Of a DNA stretch of 64,000 bases, positions 50,995-58,964 are shown in pieces. The notes beneath the pieces were generated by a model. The model saw only the letters and a list, made by a program, of their open reading frames with translations. It did no database searches and was not told the origin of the DNA. The translations under genes and the position numbers were made by a program. How positions within the stretch are numbered: the stretch's first letter is position 1; each line of letters begins with the position of its first letter. Location of the stretch: assembly GCA_947627715.1 (NCBI GenBank), contig CANQXK010000003.1, positions 1 to 64,000 of the forward strand, read 5' to 3'. Source of the stretch: an uncultured Oscillospiraceae bacterium. GTDB lineage: Bacteria > Bacillota > Clostridia > Oscillospirales > Oscillospiraceae.

Positions 50995-53352
50995 TTAAAT
51001 TTGTTCCATCACGAAGCACTCGATGATGTCGCCCACCTTGACGTCGTTGAATTTATCCACCTGCATACCGCACTCGTAGCCGGAGGCCACCTCCCGCACG
51101 TCGTCCTTGAAGCGGCGCAGAGACGCCAGCTCCCCGTCGAAGATGATGACATTGTCCCGGAGGACGCGGACCTTGCAGCCGCGCTGGATCTTGCCGTCCA
51201 GCACGTAGCAGCCGCAGACGGTCCCCACCTTGGAGACCTTGTAGGTCTCCCGGACCTCGGCGTGGCCCAGCTGGGCCTCGCGGAATTTCGGGGCCAGCAT
51301 CCCCTTCATGGCGGCCTCGATCTCGCCTATGCAGTCGTAAATGATGCTGTAGAGCCGGATGTCCACGTGGCTGCGGGCCGCGTAGTCCTTGGCGGCGTTG
51401 TCCGGGCGGACGTTGAAGCCCACCACGATGGCCCCGGAGGTGGCAGCCAGCATCACGTCGGACTCGCTGATAGCGCCCACGGCGGAGTGGATGACCCGCA
51501 CCCGGACCTCCTCGTTGGAGAGCTTTTCGAGGCTGGCCTTGATGGCCTCAGCGGACCCCTGAACGTCGGCTTTCACGATGATGGGCAGCTCCTTCAGCTC
51601 GCCCTCCTTGATCTGGGCGAAAAGGTCCTCCAGAGAGACCTTCTTCGAGCCGGTATCGGGGGCGTTGCGCCCGGCCTTGCGCTCCTCGGCCAGCTCCCTG
51701 GCCATGCGCTCGTCCGCCACGGCGTTGAAGATGTCGCCGGCGTCAGGCACCTCGCTCATGCCCGCGATCTCCACGGGGACGGAGGGGCCGGCCTCGGTGA
51801 CGCGCTCGCCCTTGTCGTTCATCATGGTGCGCACGCGCCCCACGGCCGTGCCGGCGATGATGATGTCGCCCTGATGGAGGGTGCCGTTCTGAACGAGGAC
51901 GGTCATAATGGGGCCGCGCCCCTTGTCCAGGCGCGCCTCGATGACCACGCCCCTGGCCTCGCGGTTGGGGTTGGCGCGAAGCTCCTGAACCTCGGCAAGC
52001 ACTACAAGGTTCTCCAGAAGCTCCTGGACGCCCTCCCCCGTTTTGGCGGAGATGGGGCAAACGATGGTGTCCCCGCCCCACTCCTCAGGCACGATGTCGT
52101 ACTCGGTGAGCTGCTGCTTGATGCGTTCGGGATTGGCCCCGTGAACGTCCATTTTGTTGATCGCCACCACAATGGGGATCTTGGCGGCCTTGGCGTGGTT
52201 GATGGATTCCACGGTCTGGGGCATGATGCCGTCGTCGGCGGCCACCACCAAAATGGCGATGTCCGTGGCCATGGCGCCGCGGGCGCGCATGGAGGTAAAC
52301 GCCTCGTGGCCCGGCGTGTCCAGGAAGGTGACGGGATTTCCGTTCACCTGGACGCGGTACGCGCCGATGTGCTGGGTGATGCCGCCGGCCTCGCCGGAGG
52401 CCACGTTGGTGGAGCGGATCTTGTCCAGAAGGGAGGTCTTGCCGTGGTCCACGTGGCCCATGACCACCACCACGGGCGCGCGGGGCTGAAGCTCCTCCGC
52501 CGTGTCCTCGTGGTCGCTGATCAGCCGCTCCTCGATGGTGACCACCACCTCGCGCTCCACCTTGCAGCCCAGCTCCATGGCCACGAGCGCGGCGGTGTCG
52601 TAGTCGATGGTGTCGCTGACAGAGGCCATAACGCCCATCTTGATGAGGGATTTGACCACCTCCGCGCCGGTCTTTTTCATGCGGGAGGCCAGCTCTCCCA
52701 CGGCGATCTCGTCGGGGATCTGCACCTTCACCGGGGCCTTTTTCGCCACCTCGAACTGGAGGCGGCGGAGGCGGTCGCGCTCCTCCTGGCGGCGCTTGGC
52801 GGACTTGTCCTGGGCGGGATTCACCCGCTGCTGACCGCCCTTCTTCTTGATCTGCTCCTTGCCACGGCGCATATTCTGGGCGCGCTCGCCGGCCATTTGG
52901 TCAAAGCGTTCGTCGTATTTTTCAATGTTGATGGTGACGCCGGAGGTGTCGATGACGCGCTTTTGCTTCTCCGGGCGGGGCTTGAAGGCCTTCGCGGCGG
53001 GCTGCTTGCCCGGCTGCTGGGACGCGGCGGGCTGCGTAGAGGGCTGCGCCTTGGCGGCCTTCTCCGCCGGCTGGGCCGCCGTCCCGGCGGTCTCCCCGGT
53101 CTTGATCTCCACCTTGGGCGCGGCCTCCTTGGGGGTGGGGGCGGGCGCGTCGGCAAAGACGTCCGCGATGGACGCCATCTGATGGTGCTGAGTCAGATAC
53201 TCAAAGATATAGTCAAGCTCCTGGTCCTCCAACACCTGCATATGATTTTTGGGCGTAGTGGCATACTTCGTCAGTATCTCCGTAACGACCTTGGTAGCGA
53301 CCTTGAAATCCTTCGCCACCTCATGTACCCTGTATTTTACCATAACTGCCAT
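50995..53352 (-). CDS. infB: Translation initiation factor IF-2
   Basis: A 785-residue GTPase that brings initiator tRNA to the ribosome. The N-terminus has an IF2_N fold ([13 protein letters not shown]), then an Ala/Pro/Lys-rich spacer (about 65-160), a second IF2_N repeat (about 210-260), and the G domain with P-loop [11 protein letters not shown] near 300, DTPGHEAF and NKMD. Domains II-IV end FVMEQI. The GGGAG site 9 bp before ATG 53352 supports the start. It is part of the nusA operon. The 89-bp leader after ylxQ holds a weak AAGGCG hairpin. Confidence 0.97.
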   Translation of the reverse strand: MAVMVKYRVHEVAKDFKVATKVVTEILTKYATTPKNHMQVLEDQELDYIFEYLTQHHQMASIADVFADAPAPTPKEAAPKVEIKTGETAGTAAQPAEKAAKAQPSTQPAASQQPGKQPAAKAFKPRPEKQKRVIDTSGVTINIEKYDERFDQMAGERAQNMRRGKEQIKKKGGQQRVNPAQDKSAKRRQEERDRLRRLQFEVAKKAPVKVQIPDEIAVGELASRMKKTGAEVVKSLIKMGVMASVSDTIDYDTAALVAMELGCKVEREVVVTIEERLISDHEDTAEELQPRAPVVVVMGHVDHGKTSLLDKIRSTNVASGEAGGITQHIGAYRVQVNGNPVTFLDTPGHEAFTSMRARGAMATDIAILVVAADDGIMPQTVESINHAKAAKIPIVVAINKMDVHGANPERIKQQLTEYDIVPEEWGGDTIVCPISAKTGEGVQELLENLVVLAEVQELRANPNREARGVVIEARLDKGRGPIMTVLVQNGTLHQGDIIIAGTAVGRVRTMMNDKGERVTEAGPSVPVEIAGMSEVPDAGDIFNAVADERMARELAEERKAGRNAPDTGSKKVSLEDLFAQIKEGELKELPIIVKADVQGSAEAIKASLEKLSNEEVRVRVIHSAVGAISESDVMLAATSGAIVVGFNVRPDNAAKDYAARSHVDIRLYSIIYDCIGEIEAAMKGMLAPKFREAQLGHAEVRETYKVSKVGTVCGCYVLDGKIQRGCKVRVLRDNVIIFDGELASLRRFKDDVREVASGYECGMQVDKFNDVKVGDIIECFVMEQI

Positions 53353-53441
53353 ACGTTCAATCTCCCTTTCAAAATGCTCATGCTGTTTTTCAAAGGCGTC
53401 CCGCCTTCAAAAAACAAGGAGGGCCTGCCGAATGGAATGCG

Positions 53442-53861
53442 CTATGCTTTCTTCTTCCCGCGCTTCAGGTTTCGGAGGTGCCGCCGCGCCTCCTCTTCCC
53501 GTTCCTGCGCTTTTTTGTTTTTCTCCTGAAGCTCCGCCTTTATCCCGTCAAAGCCCCCGCACGCGGCGGACAGCTTATCCATAAAGGCGCTGGCGAAGGA
53601 GATGTCGGTGATGGCGGCCGCGCTCACCTCGCCCTTTCCCAGGGCCGCGCCCAGCTCCGCCTTTGTGTAGGGGAGGGCCGCCACGGGACAGTGGCCGGCG
53701 CGGGAGGCGTTTTCGGCCCGGACGGCGGCGTTCCGCCCGGAGTCGGAGGCTGTCAGGATGACCTTCGCCTTTCCGGCCCTGGCGGCCATGGCGATGTATT
53801 CCTCGCCCAGCTCCACCTTGCCCGCCTTCATGGCAAGGCCGAGAAAGGAGAGCGCGCTCAT
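53442..53861 (-). CDS. ylxQ: L7Ae-family RNA-binding protein YlxQ
   Basis: A 139-residue protein: the L7Ae/L30e-like fold spans about 1-95 (FLGLAMKAGKVELGEE; KVILTASDSG), followed by a basic, coiled tail (EKNKKAQEREEEARR). YlxQ binds kink-turn RNA and is encoded between ylxR and infB in Firmicutes, as here. Its ATG overlaps the ylxR stop. The long charged tail is an addition to the usual roughly 100 residues. Confidence 0.92.
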   Translation of the reverse strand: MSALSFLGLAMKAGKVELGEEYIAMAARAGKAKVILTASDSGRNAAVRAENASRAGHCPVAALPYTKAELGAALGKGEVSAAAITDISFASAFMDKLSAACGGFDGIKAELQEKNKKAQEREEEARRHLRNLKRGKKKA

Positions 53862-54127
53862 TCCCCCGCCTCCATCTGGCTCTTGAGCGTCTCAAAGACC
53901 TCCTCCGGGATCTCCATACCCAGGGCGCGGCTGAGAGCCTTTGACTTGATCGCCTTTTTCAGGCAGTCGGGGTCCGGGCACAGATACGCGCCGCGGCCCG
54001 GCTTTTTCCCTTTTGAGTCGATGGACGCCTGCCCCTCCGGCGAGCGGACCACCCGGATAAGCTCGCGCTTGGGCCTCTGCGTCCTGCACCCCACGCACTG
54101 GCGCACGGGGATCTTCTTTTGGGTCAA
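53858..54127 (-). CDS. ylxR: YlxR family RNA-binding protein (RnpM)
   Basis: An 89-residue protein with the YlxR/DUF448 pattern: PVRQCVGCRTQRPKRELIR, then GRGAYLCPDPDCLKKA and a C-terminal helix. In B. subtilis and Clostridia YlxR affects RNase P and other RNA functions. The start TTG 54127 follows AAAGGA by 8-9 bp and gives the family length; longer readings upstream are unlikely. Confidence 0.92.
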   Translation of the reverse strand: MTQKKIPVRQCVGCRTQRPKRELIRVVRSPEGQASIDSKGKKPGRGAYLCPDPDCLKKAIKSKALSRALGMEIPEEVFETLKSQMEAGE

Positions 54128-54260
54128 AACAGTCAAATCCTTTCTGCGTCGAAATGGGGCGCGGTAAACAGACCAACGGGGACCCCGATTTCTCCGCCGC
54201 GCCGGCAAGGCGGTTCCTTACCGGGAGGGGCGGATTCGTCGCGGCCGCCGCGGCAGTCAT

Positions 54261-55337
54261 TTACCCTTCAAAACTTTCTGGCTTAATATCTATTTTAAAG
54301 CCGGTGAGCCGGGCGGCGAGGCGGACGTTCTGCCCCTCCTTGCCGATGGCGAGGCTCAGCTGGCTGTCCGGCACGATGACGCGGCAGACCTTCGAGTCGT
54401 CAAGGAAGTCAACGCGAATGACCTCGGACGGGGAGAGGGCCGCCGCCACATACTCGCGCGGGTCCTCGGAATATTTCACAATGTCGATCTTTTCGTCGTG
54501 AAGCTCCTTCACCACAGCGCCCACGCGGCCGCCGCGGGGCCCCACGCAGGACCCGATGGGTTCCACCTCCGGGTCGGAGGACCAAACGGCGATCTTGGTG
54601 CGGCTGCCCGGCTCGCGGGCGATGGACTTGATCTCCACGGTGCCGTCCATGATCTCAGGGACCTCCAGCTCGAAAAGGCGCTTGACAAGGCCGGGGTGGG
54701 TACGGGAGACGCGCACCTGGGGACCCATGCCGAGCTTGCGCACGTCGATGACGTAGACCTTGATCAGGTCCCCCTCCCGGAGGGCCTCGCCGGGGACGCG
54801 CTCGTCGGCGGGCATCACGGCCTCGGTGTACTCGCTGCCCGCGCCCAGGTTGAGGGTGACGGAGCCGCGGACCGGGTCGATGCGGCTGACGGTGCCGGTG
54901 AGGATCTCATGGCCCTTGGTGGAAAACTCCTGATAGACCTGGTTGCGCTCGGCCTCGCGGATGCCCTGGATGATCACCTGCTTGGCGGCCTGAGCGGCGA
55001 TGCGCCCGAATTTTTTCGTGTCCACCGGGACGTTCACCGTGTCGCCGGCCTCGGCGTGCTTCGACCAGCGGCGGGCCTCCTCAGGCAGAAGCTGGATGGC
55101 GGGGTTCTCCACCTCCTCCACCACATCCTTGCGGATATACATGGCGATGCGCTTCTTCTCCTCGTCCACGTCCACGACCATGCGCTCCTCGGCGTCCGGG
55201 TTGTCCTTGCGGAGGGCGGCCAGAAGAGCCTGACGGATCTTCTCCAGCATATCCTCCTTGGGGATGCCCTTCTCCTTCTCGATGTCCGCCAGGGCGTCAA
55301 AGAAATCAGCGTTGATTGCGTTTGTCGTATTGTTCAT
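54261..55337 (-). CDS. nusA: Transcription termination/antitermination factor NusA
   Basis: A 358-residue protein that binds RNA polymerase: N-terminal domain (1-125), S1 domain (about 130-200, GSVTLNLGAGSEYTEAVMP), and two KH domains (CVGPRGGRVGAVVKELHDEKIDIV region; VPDSQLSLAIGKEGQNVRLAARL region). It lacks the proteobacterial C-terminal repeats, as in other Firmicutes. AAAGGAT lies 9 bp upstream. It is the second gene of the operon, 47 bp after rimP. Confidence 0.97.
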   Translation of the reverse strand: MNNTTNAINADFFDALADIEKEKGIPKEDMLEKIRQALLAALRKDNPDAEERMVVDVDEEKKRIAMYIRKDVVEEVENPAIQLLPEEARRWSKHAEAGDTVNVPVDTKKFGRIAAQAAKQVIIQGIREAERNQVYQEFSTKGHEILTGTVSRIDPVRGSVTLNLGAGSEYTEAVMPADERVPGEALREGDLIKVYVIDVRKLGMGPQVRVSRTHPGLVKRLFELEVPEIMDGTVEIKSIAREPGSRTKIAVWSSDPEVEPIGSCVGPRGGRVGAVVKELHDEKIDIVKYSEDPREYVAAALSPSEVIRVDFLDDSKVCRVIVPDSQLSLAIGKEGQNVRLAARLTGFKIDIKPESFEG

Positions 55338-55384
55338 GTTCTTTAATCCTTTCCACCGCTCAGGCCCGGAGGGCCGAAAGGTGC

Positions 55385-55840
55385 TTATTCAAGTCTCAGA
55401 TGGACCGAGGCGACCTGGGCGGCCTCAAAGGTCACCGTCCGCCCGTCCCCGGTCTCGATGGTCACGGCCCCGTTGCCGTAGCCCCGGAGATGCCCCGTGT
55501 ACTCCTTTTGGTTGTCCGCCGCCTTGTAGAGCTTGACCGCCACATAAGCGCCCATAAAGCGTTCAAAATCCGAAGGCCGCTTCAAAGCACGCTCAAGTCC
55601 GGCGGAGGATACCTCAAAATTGTAGCTGGTCTCGATGGGGTCGGCCTCGTCTAAGAGCGGGTCCAGGGCGCGGGATATGGCCTCGCAGTCGTCAATGTTG
55701 ACGCCGCCCTCCTTGTCGATGTATACCCGCAAAAACCACTCGCCGGCCTCGCGGACGTACTCCACATCCCAAAGCTCGCACCCGCGTGCCTCCACAAGGG
55801 GGCGGGCCAATCCGGCAACAAGTTCGGTGACCTTGCTCAT
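55385..55840 (-). CDS. rimP: Ribosome maturation factor RimP
   Basis: A 151-residue protein needed for 30S assembly. The N-terminal LARPLVEARGCELWDVEY, the central LRVYIDKEGGVNIDDCEA and the EVSSAGLERALKRPSDFERF stretch (quoted in parts) are diagnostic. The start at 55840 follows TTGGAGAAA. It is the first gene of the nusA-infB operon and lies behind a promoter-terminator leader (55889-55969). Confidence 0.95.
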   Translation of the reverse strand: MSKVTELVAGLARPLVEARGCELWDVEYVREAGEWFLRVYIDKEGGVNIDDCEAISRALDPLLDEADPIETSYNFEVSSAGLERALKRPSDFERFMGAYVAVKLYKAADNQKEYTGHLRGYGNGAVTIETGDGRTVTFEAAQVASVHLRLE

Positions 55841-55888
55841 CCAGATTTCTCCAATCAAAAGCAATTTTAATATGCGTAAAATTTGCGC

Positions 55889-55914
55889 AAAAAAGAGTGG
55901 GAAGAAACCCACTC
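55889..55914 (-). terminator. Intrinsic terminator in the leader of the rimP-nusA-infB operon
   Basis: On the minus strand GAGTGGG and CCCACTC form a 7-bp stem with a 6-base loop, followed by six T. It lies between the promoter (55941-55969) and rimP, about 20 nt into the transcript, so full-length operon mRNA needs read-through. Confidence 0.75.
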
Positions 55915-55940
55915 AAGCAAACCTGCATACCAACAGTGTA

Positions 55941-55969
55941 ATTATAACATACGAACCACCAAATTGCAA
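55941..55969 (-). promoter_or_regulatory. Promoter of the rimP-nusA-infB operon
   Basis: On the minus strand TTGCAA, a 17-bp spacer and TATAAT, about 100 bp upstream of rimP. The TGTTATAAT context adds an extended -10-like look. Confidence 0.75.
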
Positions 55970-56064
55970 GGGTTATTTTCAACTTTCGGAACAAATCCCT
56001 GCCCAATTCCCCCGCGCCAAACAGTTGCATGTTGCCAGCTTTTGTGTTACAACATCTATACACA

Positions 56065-56104
56065 AAAAACGTCCCCGAAATCGTAAGATTTCGGGGGCGT
56101 TTTT
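56065..56104. terminator. Bidirectional terminator
   Basis: AAAAACGTCCCCGAAATC (56065-56082) pairs with GATTTCGGGGGCGTTTTT (56087-56104), with one G-T pair, and has T/A runs on both sides. It ends the leftward transcript of the acidic protein gene at 56187 and insulates the rimP promoter. Confidence 0.85.
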
Positions 56105-56186
56105 GGATGATATACAGGTTATGAAAGTACGTCAACTTACAAATTCCTTCATGTGACCCCGCTCCTTCTTTCTCTACATGGTGGAA

Positions 56187-56927
56187 TCAGAAATCGGACA
56201 TACCGTCCTCTCCGAAGAGCTCTCTCAGTCTCTTTTCGTCCTCCTCGGAAATACTGGTACTCTCTGCGGCCTGCCTGATCATCTCTTCCTCTTCCGGGGT
56301 GAGGGCACCAGACTCGTCAGGTGGGACATTCAATTCTACCTCGGGACCATAGTCTGCACCAGGAAAGTCGTCAGGATCAGGCTTTGGCTCAGGTGCGCCG
56401 GCCTGCGAGGGAACAGGCTCAGTGGCGGCGCTTGCGGTGTCCTTTGGCTTCTCCCTGCTGCCATCTTCCCCTTGTGGTACAAGCTCGCTTTCGGAGGCCT
56501 CGCCCTCCGTCGGCGGCGTCGCCGCATCCGGCGTTTCCTCTCCTGACTCGCCGTTCTCCGTGAGTTCCGGCGGGGTTTCTTTCTGTTTGTTGTCAGCCGG
56601 CGTGTCCTGGCTGTCACCGACGTCGCTGTCGGTGTCTGCCGGTGCGTCCTCGAAGGTGTCGGAGACATTCTCCCTGCTCTCTACCTCTTCGAGCGGTTGA
56701 GCCTGTTCATCCGCACCGCCGCCGCGCACATCGTTTGAGGCGGTGTTGGAAGTGGGATCGGCACCGCCGCTGTCATTAGTGGCGGTGGCATTTTCCTGTG
56801 TATCGTTGACCGGCGGTTCTGTCACATTCTGCCTGTTTCGGCTGCCAAGCGCGGGGATAGACACCGCAACGATCAGGCATACCGCTATCAATGTCCCCAC
56901 AACGGCGATGATTTTCTTTTTGTTCAC
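56187..56927 (-). CDS. Acidic, low-complexity anchored protein of unknown function
   Basis: A 246-residue protein with a GTG start (GGAGGG 7 bp before). A single N-terminal helix (about 5-28) acts as signal anchor; the rest is a Pro/Glu/Asp/Ser/Thr-rich chain with no Cys and almost no hydrophobic residues, ending in a helical EEEEMIRQAAESTSISEEDE stretch. It should be displayed outside the cell as an extended stalk. No catalytic domain is visible. It is divergent from an XRE regulator in a mobile-element remnant and has its own promoter. Confidence 0.65.
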   Translation of the reverse strand: MNKKKIIAVVGTLIAVCLIVAVSIPALGSRNRQNVTEPPVNDTQENATATNDSGGADPTSNTASNDVRGGGADEQAQPLEEVESRENVSDTFEDAPADTDSDVGDSQDTPADNKQKETPPELTENGESGEETPDAATPPTEGEASESELVPQGEDGSREKPKDTASAATEPVPSQAGAPEPKPDPDDFPGADYGPEVELNVPPDESGALTPEEEEMIRQAAESTSISEEDEKRLRELFGEDGMSDF

Positions 56928-56987
56928 TGAAAGACCCTCCTTTATTAATGGGGTTGCAAAACCCCTCAGAATAAAAAGTTTTTGAAA

Positions 56988-57008
56988 AACATCTAAACAG
57001 TAGATGTT
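56988..57008. promoter_or_regulatory. Operator-like inverted repeat
   Basis: AACATCTA (56988-56995) and TAGATGTT (57001-57008) with a 5-bp centre lie just downstream of the minus-strand start point of the acidic protein gene and 76 bp from the XRE gene. It is a candidate binding site for that regulator. Confidence 0.5.
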
Positions 57009-57022
57009 CCTCTCTATAGGCG

Positions 57023-57051
57023 ATTATAACACAACGAAAAATCAATTACAA
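57023..57051 (-). promoter_or_regulatory. Promoter of the acidic protein gene
   Basis: On the minus strand TTGTAA, a 17-bp spacer and TATAAT. A plus-strand TACAAT at 57047-57052, facing the XRE gene, overlaps it. Confidence 0.65.
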
Positions 57052-57083
57052 TAGTAAATATCTCATGTTTGGAGATTTTTGCT

Positions 57084-57470
57084 ATGGATATTGAACTCAA
57101 CTATAAATTGATAGGACAGCGACTGAGGGCTATACGAAAGTCACGCGGCCTTACACAGGAGGAGGTGGCCGAGCGTGCCGATATATCCCCGCAGCATTGC
57201 AGCGGTATAGAAAACGGCAGCGCAAAGGTGTCGCTCCCCGCCCTGGTGCGGTTGTGCAACGCCCTTGACGCTACCCCCGACGAGATCCTGATGGACTCCA
57301 TTAAAAAACCGTCTCCGATGGCACAGAAAGACATCAGCGACGTTTTTTCCGATTGCACCCCCGACGAGGTGTTCCTAATGCTGTCTCAGGCGAAGAGCTT
57401 GAAGGAGGCTCTGAGGTCAAGGTTCAACGAAAAGAACATAAAAGAGCAGGGGTTTCCAGCCCTCCGATAG
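57084..57470 (+). CDS. XRE-family helix-turn-helix regulator
   Basis: A 128-residue protein with a Cro/CI-type helix-turn-helix at about 6-62 (IGQRLRAIRKSRGLTQEEVA; PQHCSGIENGSAKVSLPAL in part) and a C-terminal helical region (EVFLMLSQAKSLKEAL). ATG 57084 has GGAG 9 bp upstream. It is divergent from the acidic protein gene and may control it through the inverted repeat between them. Its context is a decayed element. Confidence 0.88.
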   Translation: MDIELNYKLIGQRLRAIRKSRGLTQEEVAERADISPQHCSGIENGSAKVSLPALVRLCNALDATPDEILMDSIKKPSPMAQKDISDVFSDCTPDEVFLMLSQAKSLKEALRSRFNEKNIKEQGFPALR

Positions 57471-57572
57471 TCCAAGAAGTTGGCGGCCGCTTCCGCACCG
57501 GCCCAAGTCTTTCGGAGGGAGGGGAGCGCGAGGGGGACCGTCATGGTCCCGCCTCGAATTTAAATCTTAGCT

Positions 57573-57746
57573 CCAAAAAGAGAGTACCAGTCCGCAGACT
57601 GGTACTCTCTTTTTGGAATAAGCGGCTAAAAAACCTATTATGTAACAGGTGAAGATTTCGGAAGGAAGGGATCTGTGAAGGGGAACCATCAGGGTTCCCC
57701 TTCACGTAATATTCAGCGGAAACCCCCGCCCAAATGGGCGGGGGTT
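57573..57746. repeat. Cluster of three strong hairpins with a repeated tail
   Basis: The 483-bp gap after the XRE gene has no gene but three perfect or near-perfect hairpins: 57573-57616 (19-bp arms, CCAAAAAGAGAGTACCAGT, terminator-like T run), 57675-57705 (GTGAAGGGGAACC arms) and 57721-57746 (AACCCCCGCC arms). The first and third are each followed by TTGGAATAAGCGG(C/T)TAAAA and CCTATTAT, so the unit is duplicated. The remaining bases to 57953 show nothing I can name. Confidence 0.7.
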
Positions 57747-57953
57747 GGAATAAGCGGTTAAAACTCCTATTATTTAGAAATTCCGCGACGTGAGGTTCTT
57801 AAAAAATATGATTTGTCGGGCAATCGACTCACCGCTTCTTTGATGTTCCGAAAACCCCTTCCGTCATGGGGCCGCCCTTACCGGGCGGTCCCAAATCGTG
57901 TCTCAAAATGAGCCTGATGCAGCAAACCGTCTACCGCAGGTGAACCTCCTGCC

Positions 57954-58472
57954 TTACTCCTCATTCCAGAGGTTATAAAGTCGGCGTATTTCCTCCATCT
58001 CCTGGTCGATCCGCGAGATGCTGATGCCAAACATCTCTGCCATCTCGAACGGCTCATGGCCTCTCATGCTGAGCGTAAGAATCCTTCTGGCCAAGGGAGA
58101 AAGATTCAACAGGAATTCATCCACTTCGCTCCTGGTAAAATCCGTCGGTGTCGAGGGGATTAGGCAATAGCCCTCAAAAGTTTCGCCGGTCTTGTTGGAA
58201 AAGACGGTATCCAAGGAGCAGTGGTCAAACCGGGGAGATGGCGCACGCCGGTTGAGTTCTCCCATTTTCACCTCCAAGTCAGCCCTGAACTCCTCCAAAA
58301 AGTGCCCGGTGTTCAGCGGCATGGTTCGCAGGTCCTCTAAGAAGATCCGGCAGGCCTCGGATACCCTGTCCTGATACTCCAGCTTGTCCCATCTCCCCTC
58401 GCAAAGCTTCTGGATGGAGGGAATAGCGGCCTCCATAATGCGGGACTCGGCGGTGTCAGCAAAGCTTGCCAT
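57954..58472 (-). CDS. Sigma-factor-like helix-turn-helix protein
   Basis: A 172-residue protein. Residues 1-90 are helical and of unknown type; the C-terminal 60 residues (FLLNLSPLARRILTLSMRG, then MAEMFGISISRIDQEMEEI) resemble sigma region 4. Such region-4-like proteins are common in phage and integrative elements of Clostridia. It overlaps the upstream 147-residue gene by 17 bp, so they form a unit. Target unknown. Confidence 0.6.
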   Translation of the reverse strand: MASFADTAESRIMEAAIPSIQKLCEGRWDKLEYQDRVSEACRIFLEDLRTMPLNTGHFLEEFRADLEVKMGELNRRAPSPRFDHCSLDTVFSNKTGETFEGYCLIPSTPTDFTRSEVDEFLLNLSPLARRILTLSMRGHEPFEMAEMFGISISRIDQEMEEIRRLYNLWNEE

Positions 58473-58899
58473 GGTTCAGGCCCTCCAGAATATGATTTTC
58501 CTGGGAATTGCTAATCCTTCGGGACTTTTGCGCCGCCTTGCGCTTGGAGGCACCGGGCTTCGGAGGCTTCGGCACCCTCAGTTCCCCGAACAGCATCCCG
58601 TCCTCGACGTAGAAAATGTACCTCGCTGGGAGGATAACCCCGGCATCCTCTATGTCCCGCTGCAGCTTTGGGAGCTTCCTGCTGCCGTTCTTCCTCAGGG
58701 TGATGGTGCCTTCTGCCGACTCCACGATGCACATCACCCGCTTGTCTGGCGAGACGCAGAGGCGGAAGTGCTCCGGCAGTCGCTGCTGAAGTGCGGCGTT
58801 AAACCGAAGCCCACAGGACTCGGACACACCAATCCTCATCTCCGGCCTCCTGGGTTCCTGGTCGTACCATGTGAATGTGCTGATGTCGTATTTTGCCAT
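58456..58899 (-). CDS. Unknown protein of a mobile-element remnant
   Basis: A 147-residue basic protein with AAGGAGG 8 bp before the ATG and a TATAAT 33 bp upstream. Its middle (MRIGVSESCGLRFNAALQQR; TITLRKNGSRKLPKL) suggests a small beta-rich fold, and the Lys/Arg-rich tail (PPKPGASKRKAAQKSRR) suggests nucleic-acid contact. It is paired with the sigma-like gene. I do not recognise the family. Confidence 0.6.
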   Translation of the reverse strand: MAKYDISTFTWYDQEPRRPEMRIGVSESCGLRFNAALQQRLPEHFRLCVSPDKRVMCIVESAEGTITLRKNGSRKLPKLQRDIEDAGVILPARYIFYVEDGMLFGELRVPKPPKPGASKRKAAQKSRRISNSQENHILEGLNHGKLC

Positions 58900-58931
58900 A
58901 CAAAATACCTCCTTAAAATTAATAGGAGGGT

Positions 58932-58960
58932 ATTATAGCAGATTGGCACGAAAAATGAAA
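58932..58960 (-). promoter_or_regulatory. Possible promoter of the 147-residue gene
   Basis: A perfect TATAAT on the minus strand (58932-58937) with a weak TTTCAT 17 bp upstream, in the tail of the recombinase remnant. Confidence 0.4.
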
Positions 58961-58964
58961 TTTC

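Noticed and set aside
51001-53529. 842-codon plus-strand open frame opposite infB
   Set aside because: It is a mirror of infB, rich in His, Gly, Asp and Leu repeats, without any family motif.
57573-57780. Repeat-hairpin cluster considered as a CRISPR array
   Set aside because: Only two copies of the tail motif, no regular spacer length, arms differ between hairpins, and no cas gene in the window.
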